From: Treponema sp.
GTDB taxonomy: Bacteria > Spirochaetota > Spirochaetia > Treponematales > Treponemataceae
Assembly (NCBI GenBank): GCA_024402665.1
Contig: JAKSTI010000007.1
Coordinates: forward strand, 1 to 64,000
Length of the DNA: 64,000 nucleotides
Direction of reading: 5' to 3'
This document shows positions 43,631-52,978 of the stretch, piece after piece; the stretch's first letter is position 1, and every line of letters begins with the position of its first letter. The position numbers and the translations under genes are program-made. The notes under the pieces are model-generated. The model worked only from the letters and a program-made list of their open reading frames with translations. It was not told the DNA's origin and ran no database searches.

Positions 43631-46516
43631 ATGAAAATTTCTAAGGAACTTGTTTTTGTTTGTGATGCAAATGAATTTTCTGGTGTAAAAAAAATCAGCA
43701 AAATGGTTGCTGGTGATGTAAAACTGGTTTTTGGTTTTGAAAGTAAGATTGTTGAAGATAAAGAATGCAAAATTGGAGGGGACAGACCCCTATGTATTTC
43801 TGAAAAAACTCCCGCTGTTGTCTTTGGTACAGTTGGAAAATCAGCTTTTATAGACGAACTTGAAAAATCCGGTACTATTGATTTATCAGAAGTTAAAGGC
43901 AAAAGAGAAGTTTATGGATTTTATGTTTTAGAAAATACTCTTGTTATTGCAGGAAGTGATAAGCGGGGTACAATCTATGGTCTTTTCCATTTGTCTGAAT
44001 TAATGGGAGTTTCTCCTTTGGTATCATGGTGTGATGTATTACCTGCTCGTAAAGATTCAATGGAACTTACACCTGAACAAAATCTTGTTTCTAAAGAACC
44101 TTCTGTCCGCTACCGTGGATTCTTCATCAATGATGAATGGCCTGCAACAGGAAACTGGTCTAAACATAATTTTGGCGGCTTTAATGCAAAAATGTACGAA
44201 GGAGTTTTTGAACTTTTGCTTCGTATGAAAGGAAACTATTTGTGGCCTGCAATGTGGTCTGCCCGCTTTAGTGATGATGGTCCTGGTCTTGCAAATGCAG
44301 AACTTGCTGATGAACTTGGTGTTGTTATGGGCGCTTCTCATCATGAACCTTGCTGCCGTGCTGGTGAAGAATACCGCTACCTTCGTGGTAAAGATTCCAT
44401 TTATGGCGATGCATGGAATTTCCGTTCAAATGAAAAAGGAATCACAAAATTCTGGGAAGATGGTCTTAAACGCAACGGTAAATTTGAAAACGTAATTACA
44501 GTAGGTATGCGTGGAGAAGCCGATACAGCCATCATGCAGAACGCAACTCTTAAAGATAATATTGATTTACTTCGAGATGTTATCCGTACTCAGAATAGTC
44601 TTATTAAAAAATATGTAAATGAAGATATTCAGAGCGTTCCTCGTATGCTTGCTCTTTATAAAGAAGTTGAACCTTATTTCTATGGGGACAAAAAAACTAA
44701 AGGCTTAATGGATGATCCTGAATTAGATGGCGTTACATTAATGCTTTGTGATGATAATCATGGAAATCTCAGAACTGTTCCTACAGAAAAAATGCGTAAT
44801 CATAAAGGTGGCTACGGTATGTATTATCATTTTGATTACCATGGTTCTCCTTTCAGCTACGAATGGATTAATACAACTGCTTTGCCAAAAGTAAAAGAAC
44901 AGATGACTGCCGCTTACGATTTTGGAATCCGTGATTTGTGGATTGTAAACGTTGGTGATGTTATGACTAACGAATTCCCATTAAATTACTTCCTTGATCT
45001 GGCTTATGATTACGAAAAATATTCAGATTTGAACTACACAACACAAAAATGGACTCGTGAATGGGTAGATTTTAATTTTGCTTCATTAAAAGACAGTCAG
45101 AAAGATGATATTGAATACATTTTGAATACATACACAAAACTTACTCATCAGCGCAGAACAGAATGTCTTCAGCCAGAAACTTATCATCCTGTAAACTTTA
45201 ATGAAAATGACAGAATGCTTCAGCTGGCAGAAAATGTAATTGCTAAGGCAGAATCTTTGGACAGAAAAAATCCAGGCCTTTTCTTACAGGTAATTTATCC
45301 TGCCATTGGAAATATGAATATCCTTCGAATGCAGCTTTTGAGCGGAAAGAACAGATGGTTTGTAAAAAATAACCTTGTTGCTGCTAACTGTTATGCCGAT
45401 CTTGTTCGTGAAGCTTATGCTGTAGATGAAAAACTTGTAGAAGAACTTGATAAAATTGCTGATGGAAAATTCTATGCAATGGGCTGGTCAGAACATTTTG
45501 GATTCAGAAACTGGTGTGAAGCTGCCAACGCTTATCCAACTTATACTTATGTAGAACCAACTCGTAAAAAGCGTTTTGTCTGCTGGATTGAAGGCAATGA
45601 ATTTACAACAACCGGCCAGGACTGGACAATCAGAACTCTTAAAACAGATGCATTTAGAAATCCTGATGTAAACCAGATTCGTGTTTTTGTTGCTGAATGT
45701 GGTCGTGAAGAAGTGCAGTGGTCTATCTCTTCTGCAAGTGAAGGAAGTGATAATTTCTTTAAAGAACCAAAAATTGAAAAATCGGCTGTTGCTAGAGGGG
45801 CAAAATCTAAAGGAGCTCAGGTTTCTGTAATCACTCTTGAAATTGACCGTACAAAACTTGCTGCGGCTTCTAAAAAGTGTCAGACTTTCCAGATTAAAGG
45901 AAACGATGGTCACGGTGCAAATCTTCTTGTTAATATTGAAATTGATGCAGATGTTCCTGAAATGAATTATCCAAAAGGAACTTTTGTTCAGACAACATCT
46001 TATATCAGTATGGAAGCAAATCATTTTGTGAATAAGGCAGCTGGTACAGATGGTTCTGAATTCGAAGTAATTTCTGATTATGGAAAATCTGCTGGTGCTG
46101 TAAAAGCATTCCCTGTAATCAATTCGTATCCAAAAGGAAAAAATGCGCCTTACGTAGAATATGCATTTGCAATGGATGAAGATGGTGTATGTGCATTTGA
46201 TTTCTTCCTTAATCCTAGCAATCCTGCTTACAAAGATAACAAGATGCAGTTTGTTGCAGAAATCAACGGTCAAAAACTGTTAAAAGACGTAGTTGATTCT
46301 AACTTTGCTGTTGGAGATAATCAGGAACCTTGGGGAAGAGATGTTACAAATAATATCCGAATTTCTTCTGTATATGCTGACTGCAAAAAAGGATTGAATA
46401 CTTTAAGAGTTTATCCGGTAACACCAAATATTGTATTAGAGAAGATTGTTATTTATAATGCTGATATAAATCTTCTTCCATCATATCTTGGTCCGGAAGA
46501 AACTTATAGAGTATAA
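43631..46516 (+). CDS. GH115 xylan alpha-1,2-glucuronidase
   Basis: 961 residues, full length for the family, no signal peptide. GH115 signatures: RGFFINDEWPATGNWSKHNFGGFNAKMYEGVFELLLRMKGNYLWPAMW, VVMGASHHEPCCRAGEEY, TVGMRGEADTAIM, LCDDNHGNLRTVP, DYHGSPFSYEWINT and IVNVGDVMTNEFPL, then the C-terminal beta domain. It removes (4-O-methyl)glucuronic acid from glucuronoxylan fragments. GGGGG SD sequence. A REP-like 15-mer lies in frame near codons 50-54 (GGDRPL), in a variable part before VVFGTVGKSAFID. It is probably in an operon with GH8 and EamA. Confidence 0.93.
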   Translation: MKISKELVFVCDANEFSGVKKISKMVAGDVKLVFGFESKIVEDKECKIGGDRPLCISEKTPAVVFGTVGKSAFIDELEKSGTIDLSEVKGKREVYGFYVLENTLVIAGSDKRGTIYGLFHLSELMGVSPLVSWCDVLPARKDSMELTPEQNLVSKEPSVRYRGFFINDEWPATGNWSKHNFGGFNAKMYEGVFELLLRMKGNYLWPAMWSARFSDDGPGLANAELADELGVVMGASHHEPCCRAGEEYRYLRGKDSIYGDAWNFRSNEKGITKFWEDGLKRNGKFENVITVGMRGEADTAIMQNATLKDNIDLLRDVIRTQNSLIKKYVNEDIQSVPRMLALYKEVEPYFYGDKKTKGLMDDPELDGVTLMLCDDNHGNLRTVPTEKMRNHKGGYGMYYHFDYHGSPFSYEWINTTALPKVKEQMTAAYDFGIRDLWIVNVGDVMTNEFPLNYFLDLAYDYEKYSDLNYTTQKWTREWVDFNFASLKDSQKDDIEYILNTYTKLTHQRRTECLQPETYHPVNFNENDRMLQLAENVIAKAESLDRKNPGLFLQVIYPAIGNMNILRMQLLSGKNRWFVKNNLVAANCYADLVREAYAVDEKLVEELDKIADGKFYAMGWSEHFGFRNWCEAANAYPTYTYVEPTRKKRFVCWIEGNEFTTTGQDWTIRTLKTDAFRNPDVNQIRVFVAECGREEVQWSISSASEGSDNFFKEPKIEKSAVARGAKSKGAQVSVITLEIDRTKLAAASKKCQTFQIKGNDGHGANLLVNIEIDADVPEMNYPKGTFVQTTSYISMEANHFVNKAAGTDGSEFEVISDYGKSAGAVKAFPVINSYPKGKNAPYVEYAFAMDEDGVCAFDFFLNPSNPAYKDNKMQFVAEINGQKLLKDVVDSNFAVGDNQEPWGRDVTNNIRISSVYADCKKGLNTLRVYPVTPNIVLEKIVIYNADINLLPSYLGPEETYRV
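43778..43792. repeat. REP-like 15-mer, copy 2 (inside GH115)
   Basis: AGGGGACAGACCCCT, a perfect AGGGG/CCCCT inverted repeat with a 5-base centre; one mismatch from the copy at 1298-1312. It is read in frame without a stop. Confidence 0.5.
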
Positions 46517-46518
46517 AA

Positions 46519-47388
46519 ATGAATAAATACAGTTTGTCTACAATCTTTGCCGGGATTTTATGGGGCATCATATCTTTATTTTTGAAAAATCTTTCTGCAA
46601 TTGGTTTTTCATCTATGCAGGTATTGATGTTCCGTGGAATTATTTCTTCAGTAATTTTGTTTGTTTTTATTTTTATAAAAGATAAAAATCTGCTAAAAAT
46701 AAAATTTGCTGACATCTGGATGTTTGTAGGCACTGGAGTTATTAGTCTTACATTCTTTTCAATCTGCTACTTTAGGACGATTCTGGAAATCGGTTCTTCT
46801 GTAGCGGTAATTCTTCTTTATACATCACCAATTTTTGTTCTTATTTTTTCATGCATTCTTTTCAAAGAGCGGATTAATCTTTCTAAAATTGTAGCCCTAG
46901 TTTTGACTTTTGCCGGATGCATTTTTGTTACGGGGCTTCCTGGTTCCGGTTCTTACATCAGCGCCAAAGGAATTTTTATTGGAATTTGCGCCGGTTTTGG
47001 ATATGCCCTTTATTCTATCTTCAGCCGATACGCTCTTGCAAAATATGATTCTTTGACTGTTACTTTTTACACTTTTGTTTTTTCAGGATTAAGCATTATT
47101 CCTTTCTGTGGTATGAATCATGCTGCTGAATTGATTTCTGTAAAATCCGTTTTTTTAATCTGCGGAATTGCCTTATTCTGCACAGTCCTTCCTTATATTT
47201 TCTACACTTTTGGATTAAGCGGCCTTGAAACAGGTAAAGCTGCAATCCTTGTTACTGTGGAACCTTTAGTTGGTACTTTAATCGGGATTTTTGTCTGGAA
47301 CGAAGATGTTAGTGTTCTTAAAGTCTGCGGAATCCTGATGATTTTTAGTGCCGTCATTTTACTTGGCCGAAAATCTGAACAAAATTAA
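46519..47388 (+). CDS. EamA/DMT-family transporter
   Basis: 289 residues with ten hydrophobic helices in two repeated EamA halves (first FAGILWGIISLFLKNLSAIGFSSMQVLMFRGIIS; second GIFIGICAGFGYALYSIFSRYAL). The family exports amino acids, sugars or other metabolites across the inner membrane; the substrate is unknown. It starts 2 bases after the GH115 stop with only a weak SD sequence, so translation is probably coupled. Its place suggests a link to xylan metabolism, but this is inference. Confidence 0.9.
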   Translation: MNKYSLSTIFAGILWGIISLFLKNLSAIGFSSMQVLMFRGIISSVILFVFIFIKDKNLLKIKFADIWMFVGTGVISLTFFSICYFRTILEIGSSVAVILLYTSPIFVLIFSCILFKERINLSKIVALVLTFAGCIFVTGLPGSGSYISAKGIFIGICAGFGYALYSIFSRYALAKYDSLTVTFYTFVFSGLSIIPFCGMNHAAELISVKSVFLICGIALFCTVLPYIFYTFGLSGLETGKAAILVTVEPLVGTLIGIFVWNEDVSVLKVCGILMIFSAVILLGRKSEQN

Positions 47389-47437
47389 TCTGACAAAAAA
47401 GCAAAAATTTGTAATTTTGAAATACCGATAATATTGA

Positions 47438-47476
47438 ATTTTACCACTTTTTCCAGTATATTTAGATTGGTAAAAT
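47438..47476. promoter_or_regulatory. Inverted repeat upstream of oadG
   Basis: ATTTTACCA (47438-47446) and TGGTAAAAT (47468-47476), 21 bases apart, in the AT-rich leader of the oad operon. A possible operator; no regulator is identified. Confidence 0.35.
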
Positions 47477-47528
47477 CGGGATAAAATTTTGATTTTTTAA
47501 AATTTTGTTAATCCTTTGTGGAGGCTAT

Positions 47529-47780
47529 ATGACTATAAATGAAATGCTTGGTCAGAGTGGACTTTTGACTTTGCTTGGTATGTGTGTTGTATTCAGTTTC
47601 ATTATCATTTTGATTATTAGTATGAAGTTACTTCAGGTAATTGTTCATGCTACAAAATTAGATAAAAAAGATGCTGCTGAAACAACTTCTTCGGCGCCTG
47701 CAACTCCAGCTGCAACAGCTGATAACGGTGCTATTGTTGCTGCAATCGCTGCTGCAATTAAAATGAAAGATAATAAATAA
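47529..47780 (+). CDS. oadG: Oxaloacetate decarboxylase gamma-type subunit
   Basis: 83 residues from the ATG at 47529 (GGAGG SD sequence). One membrane helix (LLTLLGMCVVFSFIIILIISMKLLQ), a linker of Ala/Pro/Thr and a short C-terminal segment (IVAAIAAAIKMKDNK), the layout of OadG. It anchors the alpha subunit to the membrane pump and helps assembly. The order gamma-alpha-beta with 12- and 19-base gaps is a normal oad operon. Confidence 0.9.
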   Translation: MTINEMLGQSGLLTLLGMCVVFSFIIILIISMKLLQVIVHATKLDKKDAAETTSSAPATPAATADNGAIVAAIAAAIKMKDNK

Positions 47781-47792
47781 AGGTGGATAAAA

Positions 47793-49880
47793 ATGGCAAA
47801 AGTTGGAATTTCTGAACTTGCAATTCGTGATGCTCATCAGAGTCTTCACGCAACTCGTATGACTACAGCAGATATGTTACCTGCTTGTGGTATGTTAGAC
47901 AAAATTGGTTATAAATATGTAGAAGGTTGGGGTGGAGCTACTTATGACTCTTGTATCCGCTTCTTGAATGAAGATCCATGGGATCGTCTTCGCAAATTAC
48001 ACGCAGCAATGCCAAATACAAAAATCATGATGTTGCTTCGTGCACAGAACCTTCTTGGATATAAACACTATGCAGACGATGTTGTAGACAAATTCGTTGA
48101 AGTTGCTGCTAAAAACGGTATTGGTTGTTTCCGTATCTTTGATGCTTGTAACGACCCACGTAACATGGAACGCGCTACAAAAGCTGCTAAAAAATCTGGT
48201 GTTGATGTACAGATGGCTATTTCTTATGCCGTAACACCATTCCACACAAACGAAAAATATGCAGAACTTGCTAAAACATATGCTGACTTTGGTGCAGATT
48301 CTATCTGTATTAAAGATATGTCTGGTTTGCTTAAACCATATGAAGCTTATGATCTCGTACAGAAAATCAAGAAAGTTTGTGATCTTCCTATTGAAATCCA
48401 CTCACACGCTACAACAGGTCTTTCAGTTGCAACATTGATGAAAGCTGCTGAAGCTGGTGCTGATATTCTTGATACAGCAATTTCTTCATTGTCTATGGGT
48501 ACTTCACACTCACCAACAGAAACAATCGTAGAAATGTTGAAAGGAACTGAATGGGATACAGGTCTTGATACAGCTGCTCTCCTTGAATTAGCTGCTTACT
48601 TCCGTGAAGTTCGTACACACTATTCTTCACTTGAATCTAAATTCCTTGGTGCTGATACACGTATTCTTCTTTCTCAGGTACCAGGTGGTATGCTTTCTAA
48701 CCTTGAATCACAGCTTAAACAGCAGAATGCTGGTGACAAGATGGATGATGTACTTGCAGAACTTCCAAGAGTACACAAAGCTGCTGGTTATGTTCCACTT
48801 GTAACTCCAACTTCACAGATTGTTGGTACACAGGCTGTTATGAACGTTCTTATGGGACCTTACAAAGTAATGACACAGGACTTCCGTAACTTGATTACTG
48901 GTAAGTTCGGTAAACTCCCAACAGATGCTGATCCAGAATTGGTAGCTACAGCTCTCAAACAGAACAACATGGAAAAAGTAATGACATGTCGTCCTGCTGA
49001 TGAAATTGCTCCAGAATGGGACAAAATGGTTGATGAAGCTAAGAAAGCTGGTGGTGACGGTTCTGATGAAGATACTCTCACATACGCAATGTTCCCTAAT
49101 GTTGCTCCTAAATTCTTTGCTGAAAGATCTAAAGGACCTGTTGATGCTGCTTCTACATTCGCTAAGAAAGAAGTTGCTGCAGCTCCTGCAAATGCAAATA
49201 CAAACGGTTCTTATACAATCAATGTAAACGGTACAGCTTACAATGTTACAGCTAACGGTTCTGGTGATAACATGAGCGTTAATGTAAATGGTACAGCTTA
49301 CAATGTTACATTCGGTGCTGCTGGTGCCGCTCCTGCAGCTGCTCCTGCTGCTGCTCCAGTTGTAAGTGGTGGTGTTGAAGTTAAAGCTCCTGTAGCTGGT
49401 ACATTACTCCGTTATGCTGTTGCAGAAGGTGCTCAGGTTAAGAAGGGTGATACAGTAATCATCGTTGAATCTATGAAAATGGAACTTGAAGTAAAAGCTC
49501 CAGAAGATGGAAAAATTTCATTCTCTGTACCAACAGGAACTCAGATTCAGGCTGGTCAGACATTGGCTAATCTTGGTGGAACAGCTGCTCCAGCTCCTGC
49601 TGCACCAGTTGCTCCTGCACCTGCAGCTCCAGCTCCTGCTGCCGCTCCTGCACCTGCCGCTTCTGGATCAGGAACTCCTGTAAAAGCTCCAGTTGCTGGT
49701 ACATTGCTTAGATATGCAGTTGCAGAAGGTGCTTCTGTAAAAGCTGATACAACAGTAATTATTGTTGAATCTATGAAAATGGAATTGGAAATTAAAGCTG
49801 GTGCAGCTGGTAAAGTTCACTTTGTTGCTGCAACAGGTAGCCAGATTGCACAGGGTTCAACATTGGCTGAAATCCAGTAA
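47793..49880 (+). CDS. oadA: Oxaloacetate decarboxylase alpha subunit with two biotin domains
   Basis: 695 residues. The N-terminal carboxyltransferase barrel shows AIRDAHQSLHATRM (metal site), GGATYDSC, FDACND and CIKDMSG (catalytic Lys). After about residue 465 a linker carries a duplicated NVNGTAYNVT unit, then two biotinyl domains separated by a Pro/Ala-rich linker. Each has ESMKMELE with its biotin lysine (Lys562 and Lys662, exactly 100 residues apart). OadA normally has one. It moves CO2 from oxaloacetate (or a related acid) to biotin, and OadB then releases it and pumps Na+. Confidence 0.94.
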   Translation: MAKVGISELAIRDAHQSLHATRMTTADMLPACGMLDKIGYKYVEGWGGATYDSCIRFLNEDPWDRLRKLHAAMPNTKIMMLLRAQNLLGYKHYADDVVDKFVEVAAKNGIGCFRIFDACNDPRNMERATKAAKKSGVDVQMAISYAVTPFHTNEKYAELAKTYADFGADSICIKDMSGLLKPYEAYDLVQKIKKVCDLPIEIHSHATTGLSVATLMKAAEAGADILDTAISSLSMGTSHSPTETIVEMLKGTEWDTGLDTAALLELAAYFREVRTHYSSLESKFLGADTRILLSQVPGGMLSNLESQLKQQNAGDKMDDVLAELPRVHKAAGYVPLVTPTSQIVGTQAVMNVLMGPYKVMTQDFRNLITGKFGKLPTDADPELVATALKQNNMEKVMTCRPADEIAPEWDKMVDEAKKAGGDGSDEDTLTYAMFPNVAPKFFAERSKGPVDAASTFAKKEVAAAPANANTNGSYTINVNGTAYNVTANGSGDNMSVNVNGTAYNVTFGAAGAAPAAAPAAAPVVSGGVEVKAPVAGTLLRYAVAEGAQVKKGDTVIIVESMKMELEVKAPEDGKISFSVPTGTQIQAGQTLANLGGTAAPAPAAPVAPAPAAPAPAAAPAPAASGSGTPVKAPVAGTLLRYAVAEGASVKADTTVIIVESMKMELEIKAGAAGKVHFVAATGSQIAQGSTLAEIQ

Positions 49881-49899
49881 TGGTTTTTGAGAGAAAAAT

Positions 49900-51351
49900 A
49901 TGGAAACAGTATTAAACGAAAATAACAAAAAAAATAAATTTAAGATCTTCAGAACAAGCGCAATTGTTTGTATGCTTGCTGCAGTTCTTTCTCTTGCTGG
50001 ATGTGGAGCATCAGGAAACAAAAACTCTGGTTCTTCTTCATCTGCTGGTGATAAAGTAATTGCTAAATCTGAAAATGTACCAAGAATTTCTGTTTCACAG
50101 TTCTTTGCAAATATTGGTAAAAATACTGGTATTTACAAGATCATTCATAATGAAACTCCTGAAGAAGCTGCTCTTGCTGCTGAACAGGCAGAAATTGTTG
50201 AACATCAGAAAGAACTTCAGGCTTTACAGGCTGCTGAAGATATGAAAGCTCATCCAGTTGAAGGATGGAAAAAACTTTTCATGCTCGCCATCGGTTTCTT
50301 AATTGTATACCTTGGTGCAGTAAAAGGTTTTGAACCACTTCTCCTTATTCCAATTGGATTTGGTACAATTCTTGTAAACATTCCTGGTGCTGGTATGGGT
50401 GATGCTCCAGATGGTATGCTTCACATCATTTACAGTGCTGGTGTAGGAAATGAATTCTTCCCAATGCTTATCTTTATGGGAATTGGTGCTATGACAGACT
50501 TCGGTCCACTTATCGCTAATCCTAAAATGGCATTGCTTGGTGGTGCAGCACAGCTTGGTGTATTTGCTACATTGTTCGGTGTTGCTGTAATGAACTTCAT
50601 TCCTGGTATTGATTATACAATGCTTCAGGCTTCTGCTATTGCTATTATTGGTGGTGCTGATGGTCCAACATCAATCTATGTATCTGGTAAACTTTGTCCT
50701 GATATGATGGCTGTAATTGCTGTTGCTGCTTACTCATACATGGCTCTTGTTCCAATGATTCAGCCTCCAATTATGAAGCTCTTAACAACAAAGAAAGAAC
50801 GTCAGATTAAGATGAAACAGCTTAGACCAGTTTCTAAAGCTGAAAGAGTATTATTCCCATTAATGCTTTTAGTTGTAACAATTCTTCTTCTTCCACCTGC
50901 AGCTCCTCTTATTGGTATGCTTGCATTCGGTAACTTTATTAAAGAAGCAGGATGTGTACAGCGTCTTTCTAAGACAGTTGAAAATGAATTGATGAACATC
51001 GTTTCTATTCTTCTTTCTCTTGGTGTAGGTTCTCAGATGACACCAGAAAAGATTATGAACATGAACGCATTAGGTATTATTGTTCTTGGTCTTCTTGCAT
51101 TCTGTATTGCTACAATGGGTGGTTTGATCATGGCTAAGGTTATGAATCTCTTCTTGAAAGATAAGATTAACCCACTTATTGGTTCTGCAGGTGTATCTGC
51201 TGTTCCAATGGCTGCTCGTGTTGCTAACAAAGTTGGTATGTCAGAAGATCCAACAAACTTCTTGTTGATGCATGCTATGGGACCAAACGTATCTGGTGTA
51301 ATCGGTACTGCAATTGCAGCCGGTGTATTCATTGCTACATACGGTCTTTAA
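49900..51351 (+). CDS. oadB: Oxaloacetate decarboxylase beta subunit (Na+ pump) with lipoprotein-like N-terminus
   Basis: 483 residues. From about residue 120 it is a typical Oad[64 protein letters not shown] and a C-terminal [16 protein letters not shown] end, with nine or so helices. It carries out decarboxylation of carboxybiotin coupled to Na+ export. The first 120 residues are extra: a lysine-rich start, hydrophobic core and lipobox LAG-C35, then a Ser/Gly linker and a helical, charged segment. If processed, the beta subunit would be a lipoprotein. Terminator follows. Confidence 0.93.
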   Translation: METVLNENNKKNKFKIFRTSAIVCMLAAVLSLAGCGASGNKNSGSSSSAGDKVIAKSENVPRISVSQFFANIGKNTGIYKIIHNETPEEAALAAEQAEIVEHQKELQALQAAEDMKAHPVEGWKKLFMLAIGFLIVYLGAVKGFEPLLLIPIGFGTILVNIPGAGMGDAPDGMLHIIYSAGVGNEFFPMLIFMGIGAMTDFGPLIANPKMALLGGAAQLGVFATLFGVAVMNFIPGIDYTMLQASAIAIIGGADGPTSIYVSGKLCPDMMAVIAVAAYSYMALVPMIQPPIMKLLTTKKERQIKMKQLRPVSKAERVLFPLMLLVVTILLLPPAAPLIGMLAFGNFIKEAGCVQRLSKTVENELMNIVSILLSLGVGSQMTPEKIMNMNALGIIVLGLLAFCIATMGGLIMAKVMNLFLKDKINPLIGSAGVSAVPMAARVANKVGMSEDPTNFLLMHAMGPNVSGVIGTAIAAGVFIATYGL

Positions 51352-51377
51352 TCAGTAGTTTTAAATAAACTATAAGC

Positions 51378-51419
51378 AAAGCAGTTCTAAAGATTTTCTT
51401 TAGAACTGCTTTTTTTTTA
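51378..51419 (+). terminator. Terminator of the oadGAB operon
   Basis: A perfect 16-bp stem (51378-51393 with 51397-51412) with a 3-nt loop and a T run of about nine. Confidence 0.95.
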
Positions 51420-51527
51420 TACACAAATCCCATTTTTTATAAATATTTTTGTACAATTATTTTATATTTTTAGTAATTTCAAAGAAATCTTTAAAATGAT
51501 AATCTGAATACAATTGAGGCAAAATGT

Positions 51528-52889
51528 ATGCAGAATGAAATTAAGAAAGTAAATCGCGGCGCTATGACAATGCTGCAGCTTTCATTACCGTTAATTGCTG
51601 AAAACTTTTTTAGAACTTTAGTATCTTCTGTAGATACCTTCATGTTAAGTTCATATTCTGGAACTGCAGTTGCTGGTGTTGGGCTTGTTTCTCAGTGGGT
51701 ATTTTTTATTCAGGTTCTTTTTAATGTAATTTGTATTGGTTCGGGAATTGTTCTTGCTCAGTATCTTGGTGCAAATAAAAAAGATGAAGAATTAAATCAT
51801 ATTGCTAAGGGTGGTTTCTTTATGACAATCATCTGTTCTCTGGTATTTATGATTGTGATTTTCTTCATTACAAAACCGTTGCTTGGAGCTTATACTCTGG
51901 AAGAAGAGGTTAGAAAAGCCGCATTTAATTACTTTATGATTTATGGTGGCATTGGGGTTCCAATTGTTGCAATCAGTATGTTCCAGACAAATATTCTTAG
52001 AACTTATGGATATACAAAAGAAACACTTATTATCACAATTATTGTAAATATTTTGAATGTTTTAGGTAATGCAGTTGCTATTTTTGGTATTCCTTTCCTG
52101 AATATTCCTGTAACAGGCGCTGGTGGTGTAGCAGGTGCTTCTGTATTTGCAATCCTTGTTGGTAATATTGTAATGTTCTTTATGATTAGAAAACGTAAAG
52201 ACATTCAGTTTAAATTATTTAATTCTCCAAAGGTTCCAAAATCAATTTATAAACTGATTCTTTCTATTGGTGTTCCAACTGCAGGTGAAAATCTTTCTTA
52301 TAACGTTGCACAGATTGTAATTATGGCAATGATTACTTCAATGGGAACTTTTGCTATGCAGTCTCAGGTTTATACTCAGACAATTGTTCGCTTTGTTTTT
52401 GCAATTGCTTCTGCCACAGGAAGTGCCGTTCAAATCAAAGTTGGATATTTAGTTGGAGCCGGCCAAAAAGATGTTGCTCATAAAAAGGTATTTAAATATT
52501 CTCTTATAGCAACTTCCTGCTCAATGTTTTTGATTCTCCTTGTTAATATTATTAAAGGCCCAATTATTGGCTGGTTTACTGATGAACAGGGCGTTATTGA
52601 ACTTACATCCCGATTGCTGATTTTCTCTATTTATCTTGAATTCGGACGATCTTTGAATCTTGTTTATGTTGGTGCTTTAAAAGGTGCCGGTGATGTTAAA
52701 TTCCCTGTTTTCTATGGAATTTTCTCTATGTGGGGAATTATGGTTTTCCTTAGCTGGCTGATTGGTGTTCATTTTGGTATTGGAATTGTTGGATGCTGGC
52801 TTGGTATTGGAACTGATGAAACAACACGTGGTATAGTAATGGCATTAAGATGGAAAGGAAAGAGATGGCAGAAGAAATCTCTTGTGTAA
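51528..52889 (+). CDS. MATE-family efflux transporter
   Basis: 453 residues with twelve hydrophobic helices in two halves; MLQLSLPLIAENFFRTLVSSVDTFMLSSYSGTAVAGVGL and SIGVPTAGENLSYNVAQIVIMAMI are the matching halves of a MATE antiporter. It probably exports cationic drugs or metabolites using a Na+ or H+ gradient; the neighbouring Na+ pump would be able to supply Na+. GAGG SD sequence 8 bases before the ATG at 51528. Confidence 0.92.
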   Translation: MQNEIKKVNRGAMTMLQLSLPLIAENFFRTLVSSVDTFMLSSYSGTAVAGVGLVSQWVFFIQVLFNVICIGSGIVLAQYLGANKKDEELNHIAKGGFFMTIICSLVFMIVIFFITKPLLGAYTLEEEVRKAAFNYFMIYGGIGVPIVAISMFQTNILRTYGYTKETLIITIIVNILNVLGNAVAIFGIPFLNIPVTGAGGVAGASVFAILVGNIVMFFMIRKRKDIQFKLFNSPKVPKSIYKLILSIGVPTAGENLSYNVAQIVIMAMITSMGTFAMQSQVYTQTIVRFVFAIASATGSAVQIKVGYLVGAGQKDVAHKKVFKYSLIATSCSMFLILLVNIIKGPIIGWFTDEQGVIELTSRLLIFSIYLEFGRSLNLVYVGALKGAGDVKFPVFYGIFSMWGIMVFLSWLIGVHFGIGIVGCWLGIGTDETTRGIVMALRWKGKRWQKKSLV

Positions 52890-52901
52890 TTTTGTTTTAG
52901 G

Positions 52902-52930
52902 TTGAAAATTCGTTTTTTTTAATATATAAT
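52902..52930 (+). promoter_or_regulatory. Promoter for parE
   Basis: TTGAAA (52902-52907), 17-bp spacer, TATAAT (52925-52930); leader of about 42 bases ending GGGTGGGAAAA before the ATG. Confidence 0.8.
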
Positions 52931-52978
52931 AATACTATACATAATTAAATTTAAATTTTTGATGCCTGGGTGGGAAAA

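Noticed and set aside
45488..46273. 261-codon minus-strand frame inside GH115
   Set aside because: It lies antisense to well-conserved GH115 C-terminal sequence, has low-complexity Cys/Phe/Ile composition and no start signals.
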